Assembly: GCF_017814275.1 (NCBI RefSeq)
Contig: NZ_JAGIYQ010000004.1
Coordinates: 1 to 64,000, forward strand
Origin: Gottfriedia endophytica
GTDB lineage: Bacteria; Bacillota; Bacilli; Bacillales; Bacillaceae_G
DNA length: 64,000 nt
Direction: 5' to 3'
Position numbers and translations under genes: made by a program. Under the pieces are notes generated by a model. It had not been told where the DNA came from. It was given only the letters and a program-made list of their open reading frames with translations, and did not search any database. Of this stretch, positions 32,590 through 42,340 are shown piece after piece (the first letter of the stretch is position 1; each line of letters opens with the position of its first letter).

Positions 32590-32671
32590 GCTTTTCTAAA
32601 AGATTGTTGGTTATGAGATTTGTAATCAACTGACGCATTCTAAAATAGGAACAATGTATACGAAAACAGCT
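32590..32671. repeat. Dispersed repeat, empty copy without the GC-rich core
   Basis: CTTTTCTAAAAGATTG, GAGATTTGTAA and then TCAACTGACGCATTCTAAAA match both flanks of the 18.6-18.9 kb repeat. Here they are joined directly at a single TTGTAA (32620-32625). The ~145-bp core is exactly absent. The remainder of 32516-32819 contains only AT-rich DNA leading to walR. Confidence 0.8.
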
Positions 32672-32819
32672 ATATAAAAATAAAAAATTGGATTCTATTG
32701 CCTAATTTTTCACTTTTAGATAAAACTACGTATATAGTCATAAATTGTTAGTTTAAATAGAGAATGTTAAAGAACACGGAAATTTAAATAGAAGACAGAT
32801 ATCTAGAGGAGTGAGGAGA

Positions 32820-33524
32820 ATGAATAAAAAAATCTTAATTGTGGATGATGAAAAGCCTATTGCAGATATATTAAAGTTTAACTTAGAAAAAGAAGGTTAT
32901 GAAACTTACTGTGCATACGATGGGGATGAAGCACTACAAAAAGTAGGGGAAGTTAATCCAGACATTGTTCTATTGGATATTATGCTACCTATACGAGATG
33001 GATTAGAAGTGTGTAGAGAAATCCGAAAAACTCATGAAATGCCAATCATAATGATTACTGCTAAGGATTCTGAATTAGATAAAGTTTTAGGTCTTGAAAT
33101 GGGTGCAGATGATTACGTTACAAAACCATTTAGTACTCGTGAGCTTCTAGCGAGGGTAAAAGCCAACTTAAGAAGACACCAAGCAGGCGGAGCTGCTGAA
33201 AAAGAAGAAAATGTAGATATCGAAATTGGTACACTCTTAATCAATCCTAATGCCTATGTTGTTACAAAAAGAGGAGAAAAAATAGAATTAACACATCGAG
33301 AGTTTGAATTGCTTTATTACTTGGCAAAACATATTGGACAAGTTATGACTCGCGAACATTTACTACAAACTGTTTGGGGATATGATTATTTTGGTGATGT
33401 TCGAACAGTGGATGTAACAATTAGACGTTTAAGGGAAAAGATTGAAGATAATCCTAGTTATCCATTATTTATTGTAACGAGAAGAGGGGTAGGTTATTAT
33501 CTACGTGATCCGGAGCAGGATTAA
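32820..33524 (+). CDS. walR: Response regulator WalR
   Basis: 234-residue OmpR-family regulator. The receiver has [11 protein letters not shown], the phospho-acceptor Asp in IVLLDIMLP, and the Lys of [10 protein letters not shown]. The winged helix at the C-terminus includes [15 protein letters not shown] and [15 protein letters not shown]. It controls wall hydrolases and is essential in B. subtilis and S. aureus. The ATG at 32820 is chosen over an in-frame GTG three codons upstream, using AGGAGTG. Its stop overlaps walK by one base. Confidence 0.96.
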   Translation: MNKKILIVDDEKPIADILKFNLEKEGYETYCAYDGDEALQKVGEVNPDIVLLDIMLPIRDGLEVCREIRKTHEMPIIMITAKDSELDKVLGLEMGADDYVTKPFSTRELLARVKANLRRHQAGGAAEKEENVDIEIGTLLINPNAYVVTKRGEKIELTHREFELLYYLAKHIGQVMTREHLLQTVWGYDYFGDVRTVDVTIRRLREKIEDNPSYPLFIVTRRGVGYYLRDPEQD

Positions 33525-35356
33525 TGGTTAGGATAAAGAAAGTAAACTTATTTAGATCAATTAAATTTAAGTTTGTTTTAGTTTATATACTCCTAATTTT
33601 AGTTGCAATGCAGATAATTAGTGTTTATTTTGTTAGAGAACTTGAAAAACAACTCGTTAATAACTTTTCAGTTTCCTTAAATGAACGAGCTAATTTGCTA
33701 ACGTATAATATAAAGAATGAATATGAGAAGAAACAAACACTAGATGATCCCGAAATACAAGCAAGTATTCAAAATCTTGTTAACGATTTTTCAAAAACTA
33801 GTGACTCAGAAGTAAAAGTAATTAATCAAAATAGTGAAGTGATTGCTACTTCAGATCCTAACGATCAATTGATTGTAGGGAAACGCACTACTGATATTTT
33901 AATAAAAAGAGCCTTGTTAGTTAATTTGAAAACAGAGAAAACGTTAATAGACCCTAAAAATGGACATAGAATGAGAATTATTGTATTACCAGTTGAGGCT
34001 GATGGAGAGGTTATTGCTGCGATCAAATTGAGTTCTTCGATGGAGAGTACGTATAACTCAATGCAGCTTATTAATCAAATTTTTTCAACAGGTACTATTA
34101 TTGCAATTACAATTACGTCCGTTTTAGGAATTTTACTGGCTAGTGCAATAACAAAACCAATTACAGAAATTCGAAAGCAAGCTCAAGAAATGGCAAAAGG
34201 AAATTTTTCTCGTAAATTAAAAGCATATGGAAATGATGAAATTGGTGAACTGACTATTTCATTTAATAATTTATCAAGAAATTTACAACAAGCCAGAGCT
34301 TCGACTGAAGGAGAAAGAAGAAAATTATCATCTGTTCTAGAGCATATGACAGATGGAGTTATAGCAACAGATCGAAGAGGAAAAATCATCTTATTAAACG
34401 ACTGGGCAGAAGATTTATTAAATGTTTCACGTGAAACAGTCTTAAATCAGTCAATTTTGGATGTTCTAGGTATCACGGATAAATACTCTCTAGATGATTT
34501 ATATGAAGAACCGGACGATGTACTACTTGATTTTAGTGAACCAAATAAAAATTTTATTATAAAAACTAGTTTTTCTACGATTCAAAAGGATACTGGTAAA
34601 GTGAATGGGTTAATTGCTGTATTATATGACGTAACTGAACAAGAGAAAATTGATCAAGAGCGTCGGGAATTTGTTGCAAACGTGTCACATGAACTACGTA
34701 CACCTCTTACAACAATGAGAAGCTATCTAGAAGCTTTAACAGATGGAGCTTGGGAAGATAAAGAGATTGCTCCAAAATTTTTACAAGTAACACAAGATGA
34801 AACTGAGCGAATGATTCGGTTAGTAAATGACTTATTACAACTTTCAAAGCTAGACAGTACTGAATACCGTTTGATGAAAGATTGGGTTAACTTTACTGAG
34901 TTATTTAATCGGATTATCGATCGTTTTGAAATGAGTAAGTCACAAAATGTTACATTTAAACGAACATTTATCAATAAAGAAAGATTTGTATTTATTGATG
35001 AGGATAAAATTACACAAGTGTTGGATAATATGATTTCAAATGCTTTAAAGTACTCGCCTGAAGGTGGAACGGTTACCTACAGGATAAAAGAGTCAAGAGA
35101 TCAAATATTAGTAAGTATAAGTGATGAAGGTGTAGGTATACCGAAAGAAAATATTAAAAAGATTTTTGATCGTTTTTATCGAGTTGATAAGGCTAGATCT
35201 AGAAAGCTAGGTGGTACAGGCTTAGGTCTTGCCATTGCCAAGGAAATGATTTATGCACATGATGGACATATTTGGGCAAAAAGTGAAGAAGGTAAAGGAA
35301 CAACAGTTTATTTCACTTTACCAGTGGTAGATGACCAAGAGGATGGTTGGGGATGA
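33524..35356 (+). CDS. walK: Sensor histidine kinase WalK
   Basis: 610 residues: membrane helix (~15-37), extracytoplasmic PAS-like domain (40-180), second helix (~185-208), HAMP, cytoplasmic PAS (~265-370), HisKA with VSHELRTPLTTMRSY (His389) and HATPase_c with DEGVGIPKENIKKIFDRFYR and GGTGLGLAIAKE. Length matches B. subtilis WalK. It phosphorylates WalR and is restrained by WalH/WalI. An exact parS is embedded at codons 300-305 (NVSRET). Confidence 0.96.
   Translation: MVRIKKVNLFRSIKFKFVLVYILLILVAMQIISVYFVRELEKQLVNNFSVSLNERANLLTYNIKNEYEKKQTLDDPEIQASIQNLVNDFSKTSDSEVKVINQNSEVIATSDPNDQLIVGKRTTDILIKRALLVNLKTEKTLIDPKNGHRMRIIVLPVEADGEVIAAIKLSSSMESTYNSMQLINQIFSTGTIIAITITSVLGILLASAITKPITEIRKQAQEMAKGNFSRKLKAYGNDEIGELTISFNNLSRNLQQARASTEGERRKLSSVLEHMTDGVIATDRRGKIILLNDWAEDLLNVSRETVLNQSILDVLGITDKYSLDDLYEEPDDVLLDFSEPNKNFIIKTSFSTIQKDTGKVNGLIAVLYDVTEQEKIDQERREFVANVSHELRTPLTTMRSYLEALTDGAWEDKEIAPKFLQVTQDETERMIRLVNDLLQLSKLDSTEYRLMKDWVNFTELFNRIIDRFEMSKSQNVTFKRTFINKERFVFIDEDKITQVLDNMISNALKYSPEGGTVTYRIKESRDQILVSISDEGVGIPKENIKKIFDRFYRVDKARSRKLGGTGLGLAIAKEMIYAHDGHIWAKSEEGKGTTVYFTLPVVDDQEDGWG
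34423..34438. other. parS site 3, inside walK
   Basis: Exact TGTTTCACGTGAAACA within the walK coding sequence, about 14 kb from site 2 and 24 kb from oriC. Confidence 0.95.
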
Positions 35357-36705
35357 ATAAGGAACACATAAAATCAATTGTTTTGACAACCTTAGTAATT
35401 ATTAGCCTAGTTCTTTCATATAGTCTTTGGTCCTATCAACCTGCGTATGACTTAATACCAAAACAAGATTATGTACAAAATGTTTCAATTGGTTCGAAGG
35501 AAGATTACAATGATATCATTGTTCCGTATGAATTAATTTATCACACCGATGGCAAACATCTAGTAACAAATAAAGAAGATGAAATTTATTATTTATATCG
35601 GTTACTACAAAAAAATCAAATAACTGATATGAAAAATATTTCAAACCAAATTAGTGAAGCAGCATATGAAAATTTAACTACAGCAAATGATCGGCTGGAA
35701 TATCTATTTCCAGCCACTGTTCCAATAGAAACACTTAAAAGAGTATTAAGAGTTGATACAAAACGAGTAGATAATATCTCTTTTGATAGAATAATCATTG
35801 ATTTTTCAAGAGTATCACATTCAATAGCAAACATTTATTTTGTTAATAATAACTTAAAATTGGTTTATCAAGGGAGAATCGATATAGCGTCTTTTCAAAA
35901 TTCGATAAGCAAAATAGATGAGAGCAATGATAAATTTGAATCATACAAAGGATATAAACTTGTAAATGGTAAGACAGTTTACCTACCAATTAAAAGTAAA
36001 ACGTTAAATACAATCGAGTTTTTAACAACAGATGTACCAGTTGATAAATTAAAAGATGCCATTTTTATTGATCCAACCAATGTCCGAAATGAAAATAGTG
36101 AGTCGGGAGATACGTATACTGATGGTACGCGATTAATGACAGTTTCCCAATTTAATAGGTCAATTACGTTTGTAAATCCAACGAGTACCGGAAACTCAAA
36201 CGAAAATGCAGATTCACTAATTCAAAGAAGTGTTGATTTTATTAATGGTCATGGTGGATGGACAGATCGTTATTATTTGACGGATATTAACCTAATGAAC
36301 GATCAAATTGGTTTTCGACTTTTCGTAAATAATCTACCTGTCTTTACGAACGCAACTATTTCAACCCAGTGGGGAAGAGATGATTTATCGACTTTTAAAC
36401 GCCCTCTTTATAAGCTTGGAATTAAAGTAGATAAGGAAGAAAATAGCGTAAATCTTCTCTCGGGAGATGATTTAATGAACTTAATTGATCAAGATAAAAT
36501 GATTAATAAATCATTAATTAGTGGGATATTTATAGGGTATGAAACAGTTTATAATAATTCTGATGACACTATGCCGAATCAGTTTTATCGAAATAGTGCG
36601 ATTCAGCTTCAGCCTGTTTGGGTTATTAAATATGATAATTCATATAAAAAGGTTGAACAAAATCTACTCAGCCGAACTGGGGTGAAGATTGTTGGATTGG
36701 AGTAG
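35353..36705 (+). CDS. walH: WalK regulatory protein WalH (YycH)
   Basis: 450 residues. An N-terminal membrane anchor (about 7-27) is followed by a long extracytoplasmic part of the YycH fold. It forms a membrane complex with WalI and WalK and lowers kinase activity in B. subtilis. The ATG at 35353 overlaps the walK stop (ATGA). Sequence conservation in this family is low; the call rests on position, topology and length. Confidence 0.9.
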   Translation: MNKEHIKSIVLTTLVIISLVLSYSLWSYQPAYDLIPKQDYVQNVSIGSKEDYNDIIVPYELIYHTDGKHLVTNKEDEIYYLYRLLQKNQITDMKNISNQISEAAYENLTTANDRLEYLFPATVPIETLKRVLRVDTKRVDNISFDRIIIDFSRVSHSIANIYFVNNNLKLVYQGRIDIASFQNSISKIDESNDKFESYKGYKLVNGKTVYLPIKSKTLNTIEFLTTDVPVDKLKDAIFIDPTNVRNENSESGDTYTDGTRLMTVSQFNRSITFVNPTSTGNSNENADSLIQRSVDFINGHGGWTDRYYLTDINLMNDQIGFRLFVNNLPVFTNATISTQWGRDDLSTFKRPLYKLGIKVDKEENSVNLLSGDDLMNLIDQDKMINKSLISGIFIGYETVYNNSDDTMPNQFYRNSAIQLQPVWVIKYDNSYKKVEQNLLSRTGVKIVGLE

Positions 36706-37489
36706 AATAAAAACAATATTTATTTTTACTTTTTTAGTATTAGATCTTTTCCTAGCCTTTCAGTTCTATGAAAAGAGAAGTAGCTCTCAATTAGATGTTA
36801 TAGCTGAATCAAGTATCGAAGACCAATTAAAGGCCAATGATATTACGTATGTTAGTTTACCGAAGAATTCTTTAAAAGAATCCTATATTGCTGGAAAAAG
36901 TAAAAAGTTTGATTTAAATGAAATCGGCAAATTAAAGGATCAAACAATCGACATCTATGATGAAGTGATTAATGGTACTTTAATTCATCCAGTTTTAATT
37001 CCTGCAGCGAATAAAGCATTTTTCTTTGAGAATTTTGCAAAGGAATATGTATGGAATGGGGATCGGTATAAATTTTGTAAGGTAAATGATGCAACGAAAA
37101 CTGTCTATTTATGTCAAACATACAAAAATCGAATGGTCTATAATATAAATAATTCGTTTATTGAGTTAAAATATAATGATCAAAATGAAATTGTCTCATA
37201 CAAACAACGCTACCTTGAAGGTTTAAAGGAAGTAGTTGATAAGCAAAAAGTTCAGGAAGTTTTACCAGCAATTAAGGCAATTGAAAATATGTATGTGAAA
37301 GATGAGCTAAATCCTGGAGATAGGATAACGAAAGTTGATTTTGGTTACTATACGATCATTCCATTATCAACAGGCGTGAAAGTATTAGCACCAGCTTGGC
37401 ATTTGGTTGTAAATGATAAAGACGACTATTTTGTAAATGCAATAGAAGGACAAGTTATAAAAGTAGATTCAAATCAATGGAGTGGATAA
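36692..37489 (+). CDS. walI: WalK regulatory protein WalI (YycI)
   Basis: 265 residues starting [20 protein letters not shown], the family N-terminus with a single membrane anchor, then an extracytoplasmic YycI domain. The start is TTG at 36692, 6 bases after GGGGTGA; another TTG lies one codon upstream. It overlaps the end of walH by 14 bases, indicating tight coupling. Confidence 0.9.
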   Translation: MDWSRIKTIFIFTFLVLDLFLAFQFYEKRSSSQLDVIAESSIEDQLKANDITYVSLPKNSLKESYIAGKSKKFDLNEIGKLKDQTIDIYDEVINGTLIHPVLIPAANKAFFFENFAKEYVWNGDRYKFCKVNDATKTVYLCQTYKNRMVYNINNSFIELKYNDQNEIVSYKQRYLEGLKEVVDKQKVQEVLPAIKAIENMYVKDELNPGDRITKVDFGYYTIIPLSTGVKVLAPAWHLVVNDKDDYFVNAIEGQVIKVDSNQWSG

Positions 37490-37491
37490 GA

Positions 37492-38286
37492 ATGAGTTTG
37501 CATTTTAGTGTACTTGCAAGTGGAAGTACAGGAAATGCGGTATACGTTGGTACTGATCAAACGAAACTTCTTGTTGACGTAGGATTGAGCGGTAAAGCGA
37601 TGGAAGCTTTATTTAAAGAAATTAATAGGGATATCAAAGAAGTATCTGGTATCCTCGTCACACATGAGCATAGTGATCATATTAAAGGGCTTGGTGTTCT
37701 CGCAAGAAAATACCAAGTCCCAATTTATGCAAATGAAAAAACTTGGAGAGCGATGAATTCACTAATTGGAGAAGTGCCTACTGACCAAAAATTTATATTT
37801 AATATGGAAACTACTCATACATTTGGTGATTTAGAGGTCGAGTCTTTTGGAGTTTCACATGATGCTGCAGAACCAATGTTTTACGTATTTCATCACGAAG
37901 GAAAGAAAATAGTTACAATTACAGATACTGGTTATGTTAGCGATCGGATGAAGGGGACTATTAAAAATGCGGATATGTACGTTTTTGAAAGTAACCACGA
38001 TGTAGACATGCTAAGAATGGGAAAATATCCATGGAATATTAAAAGAAGAATTCTAAGCGACGTTGGACATGTTTCTAACGAAGATGCTGCACTTGCGATG
38101 GCTGATGTAATTGGTGAAAATACAAAACGAATTTATTTAGCTCATTTGAGCCAGGATAATAACATGAAAGAACTAGCAAAAATGACTGTTACTCAAGTGT
38201 TAGAAAGCAAAGAATTAGGTGTAAATAATCAGTTTACAATTCATAATACTGATCCAAAGAAACCAACTGAACTTGTTTACATTTAA
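37492..38286 (+). CDS. walJ: MBL-fold hydrolase WalJ (YycJ)
   Basis: 264-residue metallo-beta-lactamase-fold protein, probably an exonuclease. The metal motif is [11 protein letters not shown], followed by a conserved SHDAAEP and the late AHLSQDNN. It is the last gene of the walRKHIJ operon; in Bacilli it has been linked to DNA repair and to coordination of cell division with replication. The ATG at 37492 follows GGAGTGG and lies 2 bases after the walI stop. Confidence 0.93.
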   Translation: MSLHFSVLASGSTGNAVYVGTDQTKLLVDVGLSGKAMEALFKEINRDIKEVSGILVTHEHSDHIKGLGVLARKYQVPIYANEKTWRAMNSLIGEVPTDQKFIFNMETTHTFGDLEVESFGVSHDAAEPMFYVFHHEGKKIVTITDTGYVSDRMKGTIKNADMYVFESNHDVDMLRMGKYPWNIKRRILSDVGHVSNEDAALAMADVIGENTKRIYLAHLSQDNNMKELAKMTVTQVLESKELGVNNQFTIHNTDPKKPTELVYI

Positions 38287-38370
38287 AGGTTTGAAGGGAG
38301 GAATCTACACTGATTCCTCTTTTTTTATAACATTAAAATAGATTAATACGTTTGGAGGAAAAAGAGTAAA

Positions 38371-38559
38371 ATGAAAGAGATATATAGTTGCTTGGAGCAT
38401 GTTGAATTTGCATTAGATGATTATGTGGATAAGTATAATCAAGTACCAGTGTTGAATAATGTCGAAGATGCAAATAAACTATCCACAACCTGTGAATATT
38501 GTCAAAATAAGGCCATATATATTGTGTCGAACACAGATTCGCCTACTAAATGTGGATAG
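38371..38559 (+). CDS. CxxH/CxxC small protein
   Basis: 62 residues with CLEH (7-10) and CEYC (41-44), a pattern fitting a single zinc site. It matches the CxxH/CxxC protein family found beside rlmH in B. cereus-type genomes; function unknown. TTGGAGGAA lies before the ATG. The end of the gene overlaps a run of DnaA-box-like sequences, so codon choice there is constrained (the stop falls within TGTGGATAG). Confidence 0.85.
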   Translation: MKEIYSCLEHVEFALDDYVDKYNQVPVLNNVEDANKLSTTCEYCQNKAIYIVSNTDSPTKCG

Positions 38560-38627
38560 ATTTTGTGAATATGTGGATAACTTTTGTGAATAACTTGTTC
38601 GTAAAGTGAGGATACATTGTGAATATC
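38479..38627. other. DnaA-box cluster upstream of rlmH
   Basis: Two perfect boxes, TGTGGATAA (38572-38580) and TGTGAATAA (38585-38593), lie among one-mismatch boxes: CTATCCACA (38479-38487), TGTGAATAT (38491-38499), TGTGGATAG (38551-38559), TGTGAATAT (about 38565) and another at the rlmH start. Outside oriC this is the only such cluster I found. I recall that B. subtilis has a DnaA-box cluster at yydA, its rlmH. Confidence 0.8.
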
Positions 38628-39098
38628 TTAATAGTAAGCGTTGGAAAACTGAAAGAGAAGTACTTAAAGCAAGGAATTGAAGAATATATAAAGAGGCTTT
38701 CGAGTTATGCGAAAGTAGAAATAATAGAAGTTCCAGATGAAAAAGCACCAGAAAACTTAAGTGATGCAGATATGGTTATTGTGAAGGAAAAAGAGGGAGA
38801 AAGAATTCTTGGAAAGATTTCAGATGATACATATGTGATTGCTTTAGCGATCGATGGAAAAATGCACTCATCCGAGTCATTAGCAAAACGTATGGATCAG
38901 CTTGCTACATATGGAAACAGTAAAGTGGCTTTTGTGATAGGAGGATCACTTGGCCTAAGTGATTCTGTTATGAAAAGGGCAGATGAAACACTATCTTTTT
39001 CGAAGATGACATTTCCGCATCAATTAATGAGATTGATTTTGGTGGAGCAGATTTATAGGGCTTTTCGGATTAATCGGAATGAACCGTATCATAAATAG
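38619..39098 (+). CDS. rlmH: 23S rRNA pseudouridine-1915 N3-methyltransferase RlmH
   Basis: 159-residue SPOUT methyltransferase, normal length, starting [20 protein letters not shown]. The SAM knot includes [13 protein letters not shown] and the C-terminus is [11 protein letters not shown], the invariant RlmH ending. GTG start within the last DnaA-like box; GTGAGGAT is a modest ribosome site. This gene marks the end of the conserved origin block; what follows is accessory. Confidence 0.96.
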   Translation: MNILIVSVGKLKEKYLKQGIEEYIKRLSSYAKVEIIEVPDEKAPENLSDADMVIVKEKEGERILGKISDDTYVIALAIDGKMHSSESLAKRMDQLATYGNSKVAFVIGGSLGLSDSVMKRADETLSFSKMTFPHQLMRLILVEQIYRAFRINRNEPYHK

Positions 39099-39147
39099 AG
39101 GCGGATTTTTGTAATAATCCCCCCAATATATTCCCAAAGAAGACAAA

Positions 39148-39174
39148 GGTGCTATAAAAAATAGCATCTTTTTT
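39148..39174 (+). terminator. Terminator after rlmH
   Basis: GGTGCTAT/ATAGCATC, 5-base loop, six T. Confidence 0.85.
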
Positions 39175-39659
39175 GGGTGCTTATCTATAAAGGGCTAATA
39201 ATTCCTACCAATCTTTGGTTGCCTTGTTTGACGTTAACTTGGAGTGCAGAAAATATTTATAAAATAAATCCGACCAAAAAATCATATTAAAAAATGATCA
39301 TTTAGACAGCTTTTTGATTTATTTGCTGACCATTGCCAATCCCCACTTCCACTCTAGTTTTCAAATGATTTGGGGCATGCATATAATCTTTATTGATGTA
39401 AAATAGCTTTTCTGCTCAAAAAGCCAGGAGAACCGTCCCCGTAACTTAGCCCTTTCATTTTCTGTATTATACGATTACGATTAGGAATATATTAAGTAAA
39501 AAGGGGGACTATCTTAAGTTTTTACAGAATGCGATTATTGATGTATAAGGACTTTCAAAAAACTACGGAGCATTTAAAGCGGCTGGTTAATCACAGCCTT
39601 TGTGGTGGCTAGTTATACCTTTAAATGGGAGTGAAAAAACAATTTTAGGAGGAACGCGT
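39175..39659. other. Gene-free junction, possible mobile-element debris
   Basis: No convincing gene in these 485 bases. Near 39430 the plus strand reads GAGAACCGTCCCCG, a string I associate with Bacillus REP/transposase-linked sequences. The conserved origin block ends just before, so this may be an old insertion boundary. The last bases carry TTTTAGGAGGAA, the ribosome site of the next gene. Confidence 0.35.
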
Positions 39660-40079
39660 ATGAATCAAAATTATAAGAATCATAGGAGAATGGATCCGCT
39701 TTTTCATATTATCCTTTTACTATTTTTATTATTTACCTTAGTAGCAGCCATTATTTTTATGTTCAAAAATGGATTCGATTTAACGTCTATCCTCATATTG
39801 GCCATCGTTGTGATTTTGGTCATCATATATATCTTAATTCGCCAGTACCCTTTAAAGGCTCAGGATCGCGCAATTAGAGCAGAGGAGAATCTGCGAAATT
39901 ATGTTTTGACAGGAAAATTGCTGGATGAAAAACTAACAATGGGCCAAATTATCGCCCTTCGCTTTGCAAGTGATGCCGAGCTTCCAGCCTTAAGCGAAAA
40001 GGCTGTTTCAGAAAATCTGAGTCCCGATGAAATTAAGAAACAGATTACGAATTGGAAGGTAGATTATTATAGAATATAG
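39660..40079 (+). CDS. DUF6526-like small membrane protein
   Basis: 139 residues. The short polar start (MNQNYKNHRRMDPLFHI) is followed by two membrane helices (about 14-36 and 43-62). The cytoplasmic tail includes QDRAIRAEENLRNYVLTGKL and ADAELPALSEKA-like text, which fits the DUF6526 family from memory. No function known. The ATG at 39660 follows AGGAGGAA; a 20-codon upstream extension is rejected. Codon use is somewhat richer in G/C than the origin genes. Confidence 0.75.
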   Translation: MNQNYKNHRRMDPLFHIILLLFLLFTLVAAIIFMFKNGFDLTSILILAIVVILVIIYILIRQYPLKAQDRAIRAEENLRNYVLTGKLLDEKLTMGQIIALRFASDAELPALSEKAVSENLSPDEIKKQITNWKVDYYRI

Positions 40080-40187
40080 TAGTAAAAAAGGATGACGATC
40101 GTTTGACGAAGTGAGCGGAATGGTTAATAAGTTCAATAATCAATTGAAATTGTAAATACAAGTAAAGCCGGGGAAAGGATTTATGGT

Positions 40188-41927
40188 ATGAGTAAACGAC
40201 GTACTTCCGTTTTGAAACCAATTGTTTTTTCGATTCTCATCCTCATCCTTATTCTAGTAGTTGGCTATTATTTTTTCGTCGGGGACCGAGGTGAGAAGCA
40301 GCCAACTAAGGAAACTCACAATACAACACCCCCAACTAAGAATCAACCATCCGATTCAAGTGAAGTTCATACATCGAATCCAGAGACCTTGATACTTAAC
40401 ACCTTTTCACTTTCTAAGGAAGGTAAGGTAGTCAATTCTCCTTTCATTTCCGGTAAGACCGAAGAAATGGACATAACGAATCGATGGGGAAAGCCGAACC
40501 AAATGGCGAAAACTTCAAGTGGGATGTACGAAGAATATCCACAGCACCGTGTAGTCGTGGGGTTTCTTGGAGAAATCGCGAACGATATTAGGTCTTATGA
40601 TTCGGAATTACAGACCATTCCATTAAATGAAATCAAGAAGGCAGGCGGCGAACCTGACGAGGTACGGTACTACCAAGATCAATCCCATAGCCAAATCATT
40701 CTTGTTTATCATGTAAACTCTACAACGGATTTAAAATGGATATTACCAAAACCAACCGGCCAGGAACCGAATCCAAAAGTGGATCATATTTCTGTCTATA
40801 CCCAAGTGAAAAGCCAATCAGACCAACAAAAGAGAATTGCGGATCTCCTTTCCGGAATGAGTTTAGATGAGAAAATTGGGCAGATGATTATTGCTGGTAT
40901 TTCTGGTACAAAAGAAGATACACAGTCAAAAAATTTAATCACGAAATACAAAGTTGGAGGGATCATTTTTTACCCTGAAAATCTAGTAAATCCAGTGCAA
41001 ACCGTTCAACTATTGAATCAATTAAAGAATGATAATACTCCCAATCCTTTACCACTATTGTTAAGTGTGGACCAAGAAGGTGGACGTATTTCCAGGCTGC
41101 CTGGAGGAGTTAAGAAATTCCCAACCAATAAAGAGATTGGATCCATAAATAATTCCCAGTTTTCTTATAAAGTGGGAACTATTTTAGGCAAGGAGTTAAA
41201 AGGATTTGGCTTCAATCTTGATTTCGCACCAGTTCTTGATGTCAACAGCAATCCGAACAATCCAGTAATAGGGGATAGGTCATTTGGAAAAAATCCGGAC
41301 GTTGTCAGTAAACTTGGCATGCAAACCATGAAAGGGATTCAGTCGCAAAATATCATCGCAACGATTAAGCATTTTCCGGGGCATGGAGATACATCGGTTG
41401 ATTCCCATCTCGAACTGCCAATCGTCAATAAAAATCTGACGGAACTAAAAAAATTGGAATTAATCCCTTTTGAGCGTGCCATCGATAATGGGGCCGATGT
41501 GGTTATGGTAGCGCATATCTTACTGCCAAAACTTGATGCCAATTATCCAGCTTCGATGTCCCAAAAGATCATCACGGATATCCTTAGAAAACGATTTGCA
41601 TTCAATGGTGTTGTGATTACGGATGACATGACCATGAAGGCCGTAACGGACCATTTTAACATAGGCCAGGCTGCAGTAGATTCTGTCAAAGCTGGTAGTG
41701 ATATCATTTTAGTGGCACATGATTATAACAAAATAGTCGGAACCATTGCTTCCATAAAAAGTGCTGTTCAAAAAGGAGAAATATCGGAACAAAGAATTAA
41801 TGACAGTGTCAGCAGAATTATGAAGTTAAAAAGGAAATATGGAATTATCAATAAGAATGTGCGAAATGTAAATATTGGTGAGATGAACCAAGCGATTACC
41901 AATCTCCTAGCTGAGTATGTAAAATAA
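40188..41927 (+). CDS. nagZ: NagZ-type beta-N-acetylhexosaminidase with YjgB-like domain
   Basis: 579 residues. A membrane anchor (10-30) and Pro/Thr-rich linker precede a domain (about 66-205) with ITNRWGKPNQMA, YEEYPQHRVVVGFL and VDHISVY, the pattern of DUF4309/YjgB proteins. The GH3 domain (215-579) has GGIIFYPENL, SVDQEGGRISRLPGG, KHFPGHGDTSVDSH (394-407, Asp/His catalytic loop) and VITDDMTMKAV. It should remove GlcNAc from peptidoglycan fragments at the outer face of the membrane. Bacillus NagZ is normally a lipoprotein without the extra domain, so this is a distinct architecture. GGGGAAAGG before the ATG. Base use differs from origin genes, suggesting acquisition. Confidence 0.9.
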   Translation: MSKRRTSVLKPIVFSILILILILVVGYYFFVGDRGEKQPTKETHNTTPPTKNQPSDSSEVHTSNPETLILNTFSLSKEGKVVNSPFISGKTEEMDITNRWGKPNQMAKTSSGMYEEYPQHRVVVGFLGEIANDIRSYDSELQTIPLNEIKKAGGEPDEVRYYQDQSHSQIILVYHVNSTTDLKWILPKPTGQEPNPKVDHISVYTQVKSQSDQQKRIADLLSGMSLDEKIGQMIIAGISGTKEDTQSKNLITKYKVGGIIFYPENLVNPVQTVQLLNQLKNDNTPNPLPLLLSVDQEGGRISRLPGGVKKFPTNKEIGSINNSQFSYKVGTILGKELKGFGFNLDFAPVLDVNSNPNNPVIGDRSFGKNPDVVSKLGMQTMKGIQSQNIIATIKHFPGHGDTSVDSHLELPIVNKNLTELKKLELIPFERAIDNGADVVMVAHILLPKLDANYPASMSQKIITDILRKRFAFNGVVITDDMTMKAVTDHFNIGQAAVDSVKAGSDIILVAHDYNKIVGTIASIKSAVQKGEISEQRINDSVSRIMKLKRKYGIINKNVRNVNIGEMNQAITNLLAEYVK

Positions 41928-42084
41928 AAGGAAATGCCAAGAGAGAAAATTTGAGGAGTTCATACTATTAGCAAGTAATTGGCAAGGATTTGAAAGAGGA
42001 AAATCTTATACCAAGGATGGATTATAGCGACTGAGGTAAAGCCAAGAAAAAATGCTTTCAAATCTTAAATACTAAGCCTAATTT

Positions 42085-42127
42085 GACAATCCCTCCTTAC
42101 ACAATTATACGGGGGATTGTCTTTTTT
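42085..42127 (+). terminator. Terminator 160 bases after nagZ
   Basis: GACAATCCC-type arm (42085-42095) pairs with GGGGGATTGTC (42111-42121), six T follow. The 41928-42084 stretch has no gene. Confidence 0.75.
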
Positions 42128-42295
42128 AAGTATTGGAAAGACACTTTTAAAATTACAGATACAAAAAAATCTTTTTGAATACATGGATTAACTCTCCCTG
42201 CAATAAAAAGCTAAGGTTTTCAAAAGTTTTTACATAGAATATAAAACGCCCGAAATTGCTCCGGACCCAGATAAAAGATCGTACTAAGTTAATTT

Positions 42296-42337
42296 TTACA
42301 AGATAAATTTCTTAATCGCATAGGCAACACCATCACC
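42296..42337 (-). pseudogene. C-terminal remnant of a Cof-type HAD phosphatase
   Basis: Read on the minus strand, 42337-42296 gives GDGVAYAIKKFIL and a stop, which resembles the usual end of Cof-like HAD phosphatases (DGVA...AI.KF.L). The frame has no relative upstream; it is cut off exactly where the terminator/repeat at 42341 begins. Evidence is only about 13 residues. Confidence 0.35.
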
Positions 42338-42340
42338 TAA

